Translations under genes and position numbers: made by a program
The notes under the pieces: generated by a model
Seen by the model: only the letters and a program-made list of their open reading frames with translations
Database searches by the model: none
Told to the model about the DNA's origin: nothing
Assembly (NCBI RefSeq): GCF_026914265.1
Contig: NC_069135.1
Location: 60,068,738 to 60,132,737 of the forward strand
Source of the DNA: Mya arenaria
Taxonomy: Eukaryota; Mollusca; Bivalvia; Myida; Myidae
DNA length: 64,000 bases
Reading direction: 5' to 3'
Shown here: one piece after another, positions 12,201 through 25,640 of the stretch
Layout: every line of letters begins with the position of its first letter
How positions within the stretch are numbered: the stretch's first letter is position 1

Positions 12201-13569
12201 ACCGTACCGGAAAGAAATTTGTCATACTAAATTCATTTGAGTACTGGATGATCAGGGTCCGTTTGAGCTTAAGTTCAAGTCTGAAAAGCTTAATTTACAT
12301 TTTAATGAAAATATGCTATTATGTAAGCTAAAAAGGTAAAACATTTTAATTGTTTAACAAATAATCCGCTGAACAATCTGGCACTCATTTTATTTAGAAT
12401 TCGTTGTACTATGGATATTTTGAAACATTTAAAACAAGATGGGTAAGTCCTGTGAGATGTTTTAATGTGTCGGATATCTCACAGTTTAAGCGAACATGAT
12501 TTACTTGGAATGGACGTCACTTTAAAAAATAAGGAATGTGAATTTGATTCGATTTCATTGTATAGGTACTTTAAAATAAAAATAAAAAAACACTGACGAA
12601 ATTTAACGACTATGATAGTAATTCTTTGTTGTTCTGTTCAATGGCAGTGTTGTCTTTACATAGCTACCCATCCACTGATATTTGATAGACATGTATCAAT
12701 TAATAGTACCGCTAGGCAACCATGTCGCTTGAAGCAGAAATAAATACAGTTCGAAATCTCTTTGATCGGTTGTCAAATTATGTAGCTGACAAATTAGTGC
12801 GAAAAGTCACTCGTTTTACTAAGCGGTAGATAAAGGCTGACATAAATAAAAACATGAAAAGGAAAAAAAAAGATTATAGCGTTGTATTTGTCGGGTTCAT
12901 GGTATTAAAATAGTATCTGGATACTGGCCAAAACTTAGTCGGAATGTGGGTACCCGACCGTGCTCTAGTAAATGAATACTTACGTACTGTACAACACACA
13001 AACAATAAGGAATCCCTGAACTACATTGTTGTACTTTTTAAATTCATATTAGCTCAAACGTGATAACGCGGATTTACCTCGTGGCCAAGTTACTATTTTA
13101 ATATCGGAAAAAACAACATTATCGAGTCAAAATGTGCAACCATCGTCCGTCATTTGATCGGAAATAATCAAAATCAGGTATTCAAATGCAGTTTTTTTAT
13201 GTGTATTTCAACAATTTCCATGTCATTCATGTGTCAACGATGATACGACATAATCATAGATAAATTAAACAAAACATTTTGTACATTAGTAACATTTGGC
13301 TATAGTGTTGTGATTCAAAACCTTTACACTCGACGAGTATTAAATGATTTTAAGTAAAACAATAAAAGTTCGATGATAATCGATTATGGATTAACATAAT
13401 CGATTATCGCTGGTGTTTGATTCCAATTGTCGACGAGTATTGATTATATTCGAGTATCGCGGCATTTCTATGTATATTTTCGTTTTTAATTAAGAGGACA
13501 AACATACATATCTGATTTTTGTTACTTCAATATGACAATCATAAAATAAAATTACACCGTAAAGGTGTT
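12201..13569. other. Spacer with a broken short reading frame
   Basis: Collinear with 40876-42165 and 42503-42540. 12854-13063 matches the 69-codon open frame at 41524, but here the frame meets TAG early, so no gene is supported. Confidence 0.5.
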
Positions 13570-13965
13570 TCACGATGGATAGTTCGATGTAAACTTTGTG
13601 AGTTAGAAGGCATAAGCCCCGCAGTAAACTCTGTGAGTTAGAAGGCATAAGCCCCGCAGTAAACTTTGTGAGTTAGAAGGCATAAGCCCCGCGGTAAACT
13701 TTGTGTGTCGAGTGTTTTCAGTCGGGAACCCCCGTGCAAATACTGTATGTTGATTGCGCAAAGGCCATCGTGTGTAAATTCTGTGTATTTAGTGTTTAAT
13801 AGTTGAAACCCCAGTGTTAACTGTGTGTCGGCTGTTTCAAGGTGGAAACCCCTGTGTAACCGATGTGTGTTAAATGTTTCAAGGTGAAACCCCACAACAA
13901 TCTGCGAGTTGTGTGCTTTAAGTTGGAAACTCCAATGTAAACTTTTTTCCGTTGTCTTGTGGTGG
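13570..13965. repeat. 42-bp/35-bp minisatellite, array 2
   Basis: Three tandem 35-bp units (GTGAGTTAGAAGGCATAAGC plus CCCGCAGTAAACTTT) are followed by diverged 42-bp type units. Confidence 0.8.
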
Positions 13966-14390
13966 TATTTCGTTAAACTGACTTTTTTGATTGATATCAA
14001 CTTTATTTGTTGTTGTGCCCACAACATAGGTTAACATGCAAGCATTGAACATCCTTGTTTCATTGCAATATTATGTTGCAATATTATGTGGTAAACCAAT
14101 GTATGTCTCGCAAGGTGTCATAGGATGGTACAAATTACAAAATGATATGCTCACGATTGACTTTCATAATACCAATGACATTATATTGAAAAAAACTCAT
14201 GTTTAGCAAATGTTTTTCCCGCATTTTTAAGTACAGCGATTTTAAGTTTAAGTTTCAGACGGAGAATTGTTTGATTGCGCATAACTTTCAAACATTTTTA
14301 GGAATCCCCTGCTTTAAATATTTCACATATTACAATTACTGCCCCAGACAAGGATACAACATGCGTCTATACATGTTGTAAATAGGATAT
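13966..14390. other. Duplicated spacer
   Basis: Matches 43385-43798; no gene seen. Confidence 0.45.
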
Positions 14391-14756
14391 TTAAAGCTGT
14401 ACTCTCACAGACTGAATGCTTTGACATCTTTTGTTTGTTTTTTTTGTTTTGGAACGAGCAAATGTTTTCGTAAATATCTGAAAACCAGTGATAAAAGACT
14501 TATGACCAAGACCAGATCGCTGATTTTCATGTTTCCGCTCAAAAATTGAGGTTTTGTGCACTTTTCTTAAACAGTTAGTAACGGTTTAAGCCATAAAACA
14601 TTAAATTTGGAATGGAAATATGAAAATCTGCGATCTGATCTTTTGTTAACAGTCTTTCATCGCTGGTTAGCAGATATTTACGCAAAAATTGCTTATTCCA
14701 AGACAAAAAAATAAAAATGTTGGATAAACGATCAATCTTTAAGAGTGCAGCTTTAA
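14391..14756. mobile_element. Foldback MITE copy 1 (TTAA-flanked)
   Basis: It begins TTAAAGCTGTACTCTCACAG and ends AAGAGTGCAGCTTTAA. The two halves are near-complete reverse complements, about 150 bp each, around a short centre, so this is a foldback element with no coding capacity. Same family at 43.8, 63.5 and, partly, 21.8 kb. Confidence 0.8.
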
Positions 14757-16799
14757 ATAAAATATAGAGAGAAAGTGCGTCAAACCAAAAATGGAAAGTT
14801 GTTACAATATATGATAGCTTTGTTTTTCTTATTCTTTTCATAGTAAATATTTTCTTACTGTTGAAGGCTGCAGTATCAACTTCTTATCTAACGCGATGAA
14901 AGTATGATAACTCTTTGTTACACTATACGTTCTGTTTTACAAATTGTCACTACAATTGCATTGACCTTAAGCTTGATGTTCAAACATCTGTGGTCAGATA
15001 TTTCCTAGACAAACCCTAAACATTTTGTCACATGAGCTCAATTCCGTAGCTGCCTTAGCCACTGAACTTTGGAAGGGCAGGGAGTCTTTATTGGTTTTTT
15101 AAAATACCAAACCACGATTAAAATATTTCAGTCCCCAACGAGCAGTCAATTGTTTGCCGTGTTGAAACCGCGAGATGATGTAAGACATTTTATACGAAAT
15201 GACACTTCTATGACTGTCGATGTGTTTACCATGGTCATCAACATGTGGTTTAAACAAACGCAAAAAAGCTGAATTAGGTGTTTTATTAAAGCCATTTGTG
15301 AATTTTATTAATATTTCTTACATTCACTGTTACGATAATTAACCACACTGTATCACCTCACACTGCTGTCAAAAATCATAATCTTCGTAATTTTATTATG
15401 TATTGCCTAAAATAGAAATGTTGTAACTGTTACATTTTTTTTAAATCATGCCTCGATACGTGTGGGTTTAATTGCTAATGTTCCACGATGATGTTTACGC
15501 TAGCTTTTCAGAGGTTATGCTTAAAGGATGGGAGATTCAACTACGCTTTTTTTTCTCACCTGATACGCACGTTTCTGAACGGCCTATAATGATTATTTGG
15601 AGAAAAAAAACACGATTCAACGGGATTTTCTTTTTTATTCTTCCGTATGTGTATAATTAGAAATACTCCAGCAATAAATTAACCTTGACAATTAAACTTG
15701 GTTATTCAATGTTTATGTATTTAAGCTTATTTTTATAAAATATCAGATAGAAATGTTATTCACTGCTATTTTAGTATATACGGTGTATTTTAATTACGTA
15801 ATATATTGATATTTATTGATAGCAAAACCAAGATGTCTGCTCTCGGCGCAATACATTATTCATCCCTACTTAATATGGATCAAAGATGGACTTGTAAAAT
15901 AGAAATCATTTATCATAGATAATTGTACCACGTAAATAATGAGTAAAGGTAGTTATGCGACCTTCAACAAAAAAACGACATGTGTTTTTACAAATAAGCA
16001 ATGTTAGATCCCATTCAGTTCGACTGTAGTTCAATGTAAGCGAGTGAGACAAGTGAAACAGTCAAAATTTAGTTATGACAATAAGGAGGCTGCGAATCAA
16101 AAGGTGTACGTGTACATGGACGCGTAGTTACACGTTCATGTATGAATTGCAGTTTAGTTCACTTTAATAATATTATTGTATCCAAAGGCTCAATGATACG
16201 CCCATATGACCTTTCGAAAACCTCTGTTTCATGTATTTGAAACAAATATATGTTTGCACTTACGCCGAGTTTGATAGATATGCACTTACCCAGTCCATTC
16301 ATTGATGTGTCTTCAGTAGGAACCTGCTGACAAAACACAACTTAATTAATTGTTACAAAGGTTTGATTGAATTTTTGAAACATGAAATCGTCTTTTTAAA
16401 ACAGTCGATATTATTTACTATCGTTTATTTGTTCGTCTTGAAAATTAAAAACTCATTTTATTTACAATAATATATAATATCCAACAAAGAGTATTATGGG
16501 GATTGCTCATCTGTCTTCCAACCGTATCCTTATAAGGCAAAACCTTCAACTGTACAAAACAACGATGGCCTTAAAATATCAAACACGCAATAATTAATTC
16601 GATTATTCTTTAAACATAACTTTAATATGTCATGCCTCTCAATGAGCATGTCAACATGTTACAAATGACTTGAAACAAATGAATCATACATTTTTATAAA
16701 TCATTATCAGATTATTAACATTATTTAAACACTTAGTTTATTGAAAGGGTCACAAAAAACTATCCTGTCGATTACAATTTCCTACTGAAGTTATGCGCC
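14757..16799. other. B1 upstream spacer
   Basis: Collinear with 44150-45886. Frames such as 15069-15272 stay open only because the copies are young; the diverged homologue at 3.2 kb does not keep the frame. No gene is called. Confidence 0.5.
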
Positions 16800-16876
16800 T
16801 ACGTCATTCATTTAACAACGCGTGTTTACCGCGACAGGAAGCCCCGCCTTAAGGTGGTCGCACATTTATATATATA
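16800..16876 (+). promoter_or_regulatory. B1 core promoter: half-CRE, GC box, TATA
   Basis: TACGTCA at 16800-16806, GGAAGCCCCGCC ending near 16848, and TATATATATA at 16867-16876 followed by CTCGCATCTTCAAC, an initiator-like block also found after the TATA box of A2, A3, B2 and B3. The leader to the ATG at 17099 is about 190-200 nt. Confidence 0.7.
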
Positions 16877-17098
16877 CTCGCATCTTCAACATTCATACCA
16901 TTCTCTATCTGGGCATTGACAAGGATTTTTATCGACAATAAGCTGACTCTACCGAGGACAATATCATTTTAACAAATACCGTGTTAGACAACATTGATAA
17001 ATACCAACGAATTCAAATCAATATATTATTTTTTACACGACTTTCAACTAAACTATTTCTTTCTACTAAATTGAAAACGATAACTTAATAGAGAAACA

Positions 17099-18752
17099 AT
17101 GATTGGATACACAACAGCGTTGTATATTTTGGCCGCCGCAACTTTTGTTACTGCTGGCCATGACGAACTCGTGCAATGCACCCCGGGCGTATATCAGATC
17201 ATCGGAAAGGCCGACTGTACGGGCTTCTTCATGTGCGTGTTTGGAAAAAAAGTCGAGATGCCGCCTTGTCCTCATAGATCGGTGTTTAGCTCCAAGGCTA
17301 ACGTTTGTGTTCCCAAAGGTTCGATGTATGATGACTGCAATAAAACAACAGAAGGCAGCGGAGGCCACATGCCAGTGCTGCCCGACCTAGGTAAATTCTA
17401 GCGTTGGTGATTTATTTTTCTGATACTTCTATGCTTTTTCTTTTGTATGTGTTTTCTGATAAATGTATTTATGTGATAAACAGTTGATACTATTTATTAA
17501 ATTAATCAATGCATGAATGAAAACGTCAATCTAATTATTATTCATTTCTATGCGGTTATAGAGATGTGTTAAAAATTATTATTGAAAGCTTATTGAATTC
17601 AATTTAGAGTGTATCAAAAATGAGTCAAATTGCTAAATAATTATATTAACTTTCCAGGATCTCTTAATCCAGAGGAACGATGCAAAATGTTTGGAGGCAT
17701 GTTTCCCCATCCCACGGAATGTCAAGTCTTCTACAACTGCAGTGTTAATTACACACGGATTCCCTGGTTCTTTGAGCAACACCTTGTTGAATGTCCCTAC
17801 CCCCAACTTTTCAACACCGACACCAAACAGTGTGACCATTTTGAGAATGTTAAATGTGGAAGCCGGGCGGAGATTAAGGATGGATGTAAGTTTACTATCA
17901 ATTTCGTTTGAAATATTGAAATTCAATAGTCATAATTCATTGGTCATAACACAAGCAAATTACAAATATTTATGTAACTCGTATCTGTCTACATATATTA
18001 GCTTACTCTCAGAAGCTAATTATAGCCAACACCCAAATTGCTGAAACCATAACTTGTATTTTGTTGTTTTTCAGGCCAATACAGATCACGCCGGTGTCTC
18101 AATGCCCGCTGTAGACCCTGCAGTGTCGACTTTCCAAGCTGTGTAGGCAAACGTGACGGAATTAACGTTCACCCAGTCAAACTTTGGAGTCCATTCTACG
18201 CGGTATGTTACAAGGAACGCACGATCAAAGAGGAGCGATGCCAAGCTGACGAAAATGGCCGAACGCAATTTTTCCATCCGGAAAGGAACGAATGTGTTTC
18301 ATTGGATATGATTCCTCGAGAACACGGAGGAATGATGCCCGAGTGCGGTACGAAAGTAAACGGTTTATATCAGGATGACTTTGGGCGATGTGACCAATAC
18401 TTTAGTTGCCAGGGAGGAAAATACATTGGCACGGTGAAATGTGCGGTTGGAGAGGTGTTCGATGGCACAAAGGGTGGCTGCGTTCCACAAGAGAAAGCAT
18501 GCAGACCCTGCGGAAGACTTGACCATTGGTGAGTGTCCTTATATTTTGTGATAATTATTTATAGTCATAAAATCTCAATCGCTAGTCTAAACACGATTAA
18601 ATCTCTATGGTTTAAACTGCAATGTGTCAATACATACATTTCAATATTGTTTAATTGTTTTTTTTTGCATTTGAAACACTTTGTACTGCCAACCGTATAT
18701 AATAAAAGGTCTGACAATTAAAACAATATATATGTATATATTTTTCAGCTGA
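17099..18752 (+). CDS. Class B gene 1 (B1): secreted four-domain chitin-binding (CBM14) protein, 325 aa
   Basis: Exons are 17099-17390, 17658-17885, 18075-18528 and 18749-18752, with introns of 267, 189 and 220 bp in phases 1, 1 and 2. The ATG starts a signal peptide (MIGYTTALYILAAATFVTAG), then CBM14 domain 1 in exon 1, domain 2 in exon 2, and in exon 3 a degenerate domain 3 and a canonical domain 4 (CGTKVNG...CDQYFSC...CAVG...C...AC). In class B the exon 3 start reads QYRS with a C-x4-C-x2-C cluster. The loop between Cys3 and Cys4 of domain 2 is one residue shorter than in A3 (17 against 18). The reading frame is intact throughout. CBM14 domains bind chitin extracellularly; shell, gut-lining, mucus or immune roles are all possible. 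The terminal Cys codon is TG from exon 3 plus C from exon 4, followed by TGA. Confidence 0.9.
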
Positions 18753-19425
18753 GAAAACTACTTACACACTTTCCAACGAAAAGCTGATGGAAATGGGCAA
18801 GGAGACGCATCGCCAAGATGGATAAGACATGTTAAAGACATCAAAGTGTTGCTCTGAGTTGATCTCGCTTTTTTTGCTCTACGGCCAAACCATTTCAAAA
18901 CCAAATGACTACATATTTGTATATTTTCGAATGGTTTTGTATGTTTTTAATGTTATCAAACTCATTTTGTCTACTGATGAAGGTTTTATACTTAAGTGTA
19001 TATTCCATTTATACATGTATGCCCCCAACCAGTTCATTGAATTTGCTTGTTTGCCGTTAGTTCTGTGATAAGTATAACGCAAACAAGTTTAAACTTTTCT
19101 TTAAATATCAATGTTCATGCAGCCATGTCAGTGTTGCAAACTCTTAGTAATATATATATATATATATTTATCTTATTTATTTACCAAATTGTTTTTAAAC
19201 TAATATCATAAGTTATCCAATTTGCATTACAAAGCTTATTGATGTTATATCATTTAAATAGAAGAAAACACGCATCTGACGAAGTTGTTGATCATTGGTG
19301 TGATGCATAATGTTACTCTCGTGTATAAATCATGAAATATGTTCATTTATATGTAAATAGAATTTCATTATTATATTTATGGATTTTGCCAATTGCAGTG
19401 CCTTTGAAATCCACACATTTTTTTC

Positions 19426-19431
19426 AATAAA
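19426..19431 (+). terminator. B1 polyadenylation signal
   Basis: AATAAA within the block TTTGAAATCCACACATTT...CAATAAAATG shared with B2 and, more weakly, B3; about 675 bp past the stop codon. Confidence 0.6.
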
Positions 19432-20065
19432 ATGAGAAAAAAATGTTAGTTTTTTGCATCTTTATACACCTATTTAAACCTGCACTCGTCCAACAAGTTC
19501 AACCGTAACCAATAAATGGCTATAACGCAGGACCAACCTTTCTATCCTTCCAAGTTTACTTTTATATATAACTCAACTTGTATTTTTATAACCTGTAGCA
19601 CGAATTGGTCCAAATCAGAGACACACAGAGAGAATTATGCTACATTTTGCGCAAATATACATATAATAGCAGGTTTAGGGGATGTTAATTGGAATATTTA
19701 GAATAAGTTCCTGCATCTAGCTTATTACAATACTTTTTGATGACAACAATTTGAATTATTTTTTCTTCGAAAATATATCGAAGAAAATAAAACTACATTC
19801 AAAATGTCTAGACATACCATATAACTCTAAAAGTGGATGTTATTACGCACCCTTCAATATGTGGTTTGCCCATAATCATAAGGGACAAATAAATCTATTT
19901 ATCTTTTGCCATAAAACCCCCATTAATATATCAAAGTATAACCTAATTATTGATACAAAAGAATGGACAAGATTCAAGCAATAACCCTCATTACGTTTTG
20001 TATATATATTAGTTTAATCTTTCTATATTTACAAAGATTGTTAAATAAGTTATATTAACTTATGC
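19432..20065. other. B1 downstream spacer
   Basis: Homologous to 48680-49520 (AATCAGAGACAC, GTGCAAATATACAT equivalents). No gene. Confidence 0.45.
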
Positions 20066-20262
20066 GTAGTCATTTTTGTTGGCACTACTGTGTTCGATTG
20101 CGTTATGGTAGTATTGTGTTGTGGAAGAAACCGGAATGTTCGGAGAAAACCAACTTTTCTGGCTTGGTGACAACCAACCAAACCCACATACATTCGCCAG
20201 TCAGAGAATCGAGCCCAGATCACCCTCGTGGGAAGCGAGTGCGCTAACCAATGTGATAACCT
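20066..20262 (-). mobile_element. tRNA-derived V-domain SINE, near full length
   Basis: On the minus strand the head reads TTGGTTAGCGCACTCGCTTC (box A-like) and GATCTGGGCTCGATTCTC (box B-like). GTCACCAAGCCAGAAAAG and CTCCGAACATTCCGGTTTC follow, resembling the SINE V domain (the GGTACTCCGGTTTCCTCCC type). It is a retrotransposed pol III element and not a functional tRNA gene. Confidence 0.75.
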
Positions 20263-20934
20263 TACAAGCGTTTCTTGTGTGGTGTTTGTTTGGACTTAAA
20301 TTTTTTTATCACCAAACTCGAATAACATGCATGAGTTTGGATTTTGTAAATATAAAAGGCATTAACTAAATAATTATTGTGTTCCGTGTTTAAATAATCT
20401 GAAATATAAAACGGAAAGAGGATACATATTTTGATGTTAATTACACTAAATTCGAAGCATTTGAAACAAAACCTAGCAAACAATTTTAATTTATCCAAAA
20501 TCTTCTTTTAATAATATTTGCCTGTAATCAACTTTTCAACACTTCTCCCATAGCTAGATTTCTAAGCAGCGAGCTACTTAAACAGAACTTTGATGCAAGA
20601 TATTCAGAATGTGCACTTGTTACGTCAAACAAGGACGGACATAAAACAAAACATCTGTCTAAGCTAGATAAACTGGATATGAGTAAAACTATGTCATCCA
20701 TGTTGAATCGGATTATAAATCATGTAATTGCAATGAATGTAGTTTTTAACAGCTGAAGTAGGTGTTAGAAGGCGGTTATAAAAGGCGGTTAATTGATGAG
20801 TAAAAGCTGACAATATATAGACTGACTAGAAATTAAGGTAATTAGGTAAATTTCGTGTGCAATCTTTTTATGTGTACTGAACTCTATCGTTAATACATAA
20901 ACAAATGCATACACTATTATCAAGTAAATGTGTT

Positions 20935-21505
20935 TTGATGTGTAGTTGATTAAACAAATTGAATAAATCGAAAACAAAACATTTACGCCCAAACCCAGCT
21001 TAAAATTATGCAACAATGAATACATGCGTGTGGTCATGTGCCTGTTGCTATCAACATGAAACGATATTGACATACTAGGAACCTAAAACTGAAAATAAAA
21101 GTCACTATTATTTTAAAATCCGTTCATAACATTGAAGCTTTACATACTTTATTAAGTTGAAATAACAATTCAAGCCTGGTAGCCAAATATTTCCGATCAC
21201 GCTTTTTAAATACACAATGTCAAAGCCAAAAATACATCCAAGCGAGATTAAATGCAAAGTGTAATTGATTGAGCAAATTGTATAATAGTCGAAAAAACAG
21301 CATTTGCGCCCAAACCCAGCAACAACACTAGCATGCGTGTTTCTACGTGCCTGTAAATATCAACATAACACGATACTGAGATATTAGGATCCAATTATAC
21401 AAAATAAAATTTAGTATTTTTTTTTCAAATCCGCTCATAAAAATTAACGTTCTCCATACTGAATTTGTTTAAGATATTAAAACAAGCTTAGTAGCCAATT
21501 ACTTT
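20935..21505 (+). repeat. Direct duplication of about 318 bp
   Basis: GCCCAAACCCAGC occurs near 20985 and 21305 with matching text around it (ACACGATACTGAGATATTAG against AACGATATTGACATACTAGG). The copies are substantially diverged. Confidence 0.65.
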
Positions 21506-21774
21506 ACGATGGTCCTATTTAAATATATACCCTGTAACGATGTTGTAACCTCAACATTCATTGCTAGCGATTTTTTAATTTTACATATTATGTGTGGATA
21601 TTGTGGTGGTGTATCGTATAGCGTCGGTTCGGCCTCAAACCAGCACTCACACAGATTGACAGTTTTCACTATTATTTTTGTTTGTCTTAGAATCAGCCGA
21701 TTTTGGCATTTATGCATTCAATTTAGTCATATAAGATAACATACTAAATATCAGATCTCTTTTTTTTGGAAAAC

Positions 21775-21955
21775 TGCCTAAAAATCATTTTTATTAACGC
21801 GTAAGTAACGTTTTTAGACATAAAACATCATTATTCGAACGTAAATATGAAAAACTGCAATTTGATCTTATGTCAGCAGTCTCATATCACAGGTAACCAG
21901 ACATTAACACAAAAAGTTACGGCCTTGTATTATTTGGAAATGTCATAACCTTTTT
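21775..21955. mobile_element. Decayed half of the foldback MITE
   Basis: CATAAAACATCATTATTCGA, AAAACTGCAATTTGATCTTA and GTCAGCAGTCTCATATCACA align to the right half of the elements at 14.4 and 63.5 kb. No clear termini. Confidence 0.45.
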
Positions 21956-24900
21956 GGCTGACTCGGAGTGATTTGGCATGTGACGTCATTTTCTTCAAAT
22001 ATTTTACATAGATACTCATTTGGAAGAAAAGATTAGCTAGTATATTTCGCTTTTATTTTTAATAATGTTTTCTTTATGTACAATGATGCTTTTTATTACG
22101 AAACTCTATGATCACACAGTTTTAAACCTTTTATTTTATAAGGCAGACAGTTTTTGATCCTCATAGTTTCAAACAATGACTGCATCGTATCTTTGAAAAG
22201 TTTCTGCGCACGGTGCTCTGAAATGTATTCCTCCGTCTGCAGATACAGTTGGGATCTCTAATCATAGAAGTACTTGGGGTTTACCTATAAATTTAATATT
22301 ATTTGTTTTATTACTTAGTTTCCTCAAGTTAATGCGTACTTTGATAACATTTGCATTTTACGTTTTTTTCTTTATTTAGGATTGTTAGGATAAGAGTGAG
22401 GTTTGTACACTTTAACGGGTTAAAACCCCAGTAAATTTACATTTTACTGACCGCTCCAAGGCGGTACCTAACAATCCTTGGTAAACATACCTAGTTTTTT
22501 TATATATAGTGTGTATGCACTGTGCATTTTGTGGATTTTTGTGCTGTTCTTCCATGTTTCTTGTTTGTGATTTTTTGTTTTTGTGTTCTATGTCTTTGGC
22601 GTTTACCCAGTGTCATTAAACCGGGATTATGTTTAAACTTTTTACTGCCGAGCTTGTTTCTGTAAAAATTCACATTAGTATTGACATCTTTGCTGAATAA
22701 ATCGTTAAAATGTTTCTTTCCTAAACATATGCCTACATTTTTGTCACACCAAAACATAATTAACGTTGTTTGAGGCATACTAAATATGTCATTGATATAT
22801 CTAACTTACTATAAACCCACACTCATACTTGAATTGGGGGGGGGGGAAGTCATGGATCATAGATGATCATAATATACCGCAATAGTGAGACTTTATTTTG
22901 ATAAATTATTTAACAATTCACTAATTGCTTACTTAAGTATCAACAAACACAGATTACGGATACACCTCGTTCTTTAAAGATGCATTATTAATATACAGTA
23001 ATTAACTTTAAATGTCACAAACATTTTTTGTAATGGAACGTATTTGTAAATAAAAAAATAAATGTAGGCATTGGTTAGGACTATGACTTTACATTACTCG
23101 ATTCAGAATGTTTAAACTTATCAGGGATAGTTTTACCATATATTATTATACATGAGTTATATCTGCATTTCTTCAAGTAAAATGAATGCACGTTGGCGAA
23201 GTGAATGACACGACCAAAATTCCTGTACAATATAATTTCCAAAGTATTATCTTTTATCACTGGACTAAAGAAATAATATTAATATTTTAAACAATGGAAT
23301 GCAGCCACGAACATCTCGTGAAATAAGAAAACATTGCGTGCTTGTTAAAGAGATTAATGAAAAGGATTCTGCAATCAACAGAACATGGCATTAAATTCCA
23401 CAGAAAAGGATATATATATATATGAATCACTAAAGCTCACATTGAACGTATTTCAGTATCACAAATATTATATTGAATCGGATTGAAAAGAAAGCATGTC
23501 ATATAAAGTTTCTCTCCATGGGAATTCAATTACACGTTATACACAAACCGCGTATTTTAAGGATTTTTCTTGTTTGTTTGTGCCATTTTCAAGGGACTCG
23601 CAAACATGCATTATGCTACAATTTTTGTTAAACATTTTATGAAATCGACTACCTTTGCTCTTTTTGTATGGGCAAACACTGCAGCTGGCTTATGCTTAAT
23701 TAATCAGAATTTTGGAAACTCAAGCTTAAATTTAACTTACATAAAGATGCTACGCTTTTTAGCAAAAGAGAGCATTCCCTGTCACATTTTTAAATAATCA
23801 TAACAATAAACATCCTTTTTGAACTTAAAGTGTTACAGTTGTAACAATCATTTTTTCACATTTTACACGACATTATGCTGGTCGATGTCTGACCGTGTAG
23901 TACGTGAACGAGTCAAATTAACAAATAAATACAGTTATTATACGATGTCATAAACAGTGTTGTCTTGGAACGGCAATTTTGAGAAATATATTTTAGGTGT
24001 TGACAAGAACGATTGTTTTACAAAACTGAGACAATTCTTCAACGTCAACGATAAATAATCGTTCAACAAGATGCGCATATGATATATTCATTCTTTTTTC
24101 TATATAACAATAATGTTCATTGTCATTGTTATTATTATGACCAAACCTGGAACAATGTAAATTGGTAAGCACATTTGTTATATCACGCGGCTTCATTATC
24201 ACTAATTAGTTAAAGAGAACATTTATAACAACAAAATTTAATCATGAACATTTCATTAAATTACAAAACACAGCATGTTACCGATATGTATTAAAATACA
24301 AAACAAACAGACGAGTGTTAAATAGATGACGTTTTAAGACATACGTAATTAACATGTCGAACAATTTTAAAAGGTCATTTCCTTATTAACTATTTGCGTG
24401 TTTGTGAAAAGAAATATTGATAATACTTGACTTGAACACCAAGCTAAAGGCAAATGGTTCGTAGTGACAATTTGTTTAGGGTTTGGTGCGGTTCTTCTCC
24501 TTATTTTCATCAATTGCTACGTATTGAATTGGTAAGACTTGAAACAAGTTTTGATATTCGATACATTATCTTTTTAATAACACCCATAATTTATTGTAGA
24601 TACATTTTATAAGTTGAAGATAATCAGTTTTCGATATTGGTAAACTAAAGAATCGTTTTTAGCATGCATTTTTGCAATGCTTAACGATACAATCGAAAGT
24701 GCAGGGACCAACCCAACAGCCAACTATGAGCGCTAGCAAGGTGCAGTATTTACAGCACTACTTTGTCAGTGCATATGTCAGGTTATCTTTTTCTCTTCGA
24801 TGTTTCCTGCTTACTATTTAAAGTTCAATTTTTGAAAAAAATCTTCATAAAGAAACCAAAATAACAGTTTTACTTGTTTTCCATTTTTTTCATCACCTGG

Positions 24901-25640
24901 TATACAGCGACTTCAACATTTGTAAATTCCCCAAAATACAGTTTATCATGCTGGTTTAGTATTTTAAACTCTCACATAAAGCTGTACGTATCCAAACTAG
25001 TAGTTTACGCTGTCTATTAAGTGTTTTTAACTTTAAAGTCACCCAGTACGAAGTGGCAATTTATAAGGGTCCAATCTAAAAGTTAACGATGTCGGGTAAG
25101 TAAGTTTAATTTTTACGTCACTCGGTACGTATCAAACTGACCATATGTAAGGTTTAAACTAATAGCTTTCGATGTTGGTTTAGTATTTTAAACTCTGCAC
25201 CTTTACCCGGTATGTAGGTATGTATCGTAGTTGCAATAACTAAGGTCTATTCTAATCTATTACGATGTTGGTTTATCTTTTTATACCTGACGTTACCCTG
25301 TACGTATCGTTGTGACAATTTGTAACGTCCAAACAAATAGTTTCCAATAAAATTTGCGTTAACATTACTTTATATCACTGGAAACATAGTCGCTATGTGA
25401 CGATTTGTAACCACCAAACTAACAAACGGTAATAGTAAGTTTGGTCTTCATAAGAATTAAGTCCACATTCCGGACGATAACTTTCTAGGGTGAATTTCGT
25501 CTTTACTGGCACATGCGAAAGATTTTAACAAACCACGCAATTAAACCAAGTAATGACTTAATTGAAACATGGTGATTACAGGAATATTTGATAGTTTCGA
25601 TTTCGTTCAGAGCTGTTCGAAATGAATAGTGAATCAATAA

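Larger units (their letters stand above)
20263..25640. other. Long spacer between B1 and A2
   Basis: No gene is recognised. It holds a roughly 318-bp direct duplication (20935-21195 and 21255-21505), a decayed half of the foldback MITE (about 21775-21955), and a possible TIR-bounded piece at 22380-22490 (GGATTGTTAGG...CCTAACAATCC) next to an inverted dispersed repeat (22500-22680). Sequence from 24880 matches 4480 onward. Confidence 0.5.

Noticed and set aside
15069..15272. MEGQGVFIG open frame, with copy at 44463-44705
   Set aside because: No ATG in the DNA (TTG start), the diverged homologue at 3225-3440 does not preserve the frame, and similarity reflects recent duplication.
20200..20262. 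Possible tRNA gene on the minus strand
   Set aside because: Box A- and box B-like text is present but continues into a V-domain SINE body, and the cloverleaf is not convincing.
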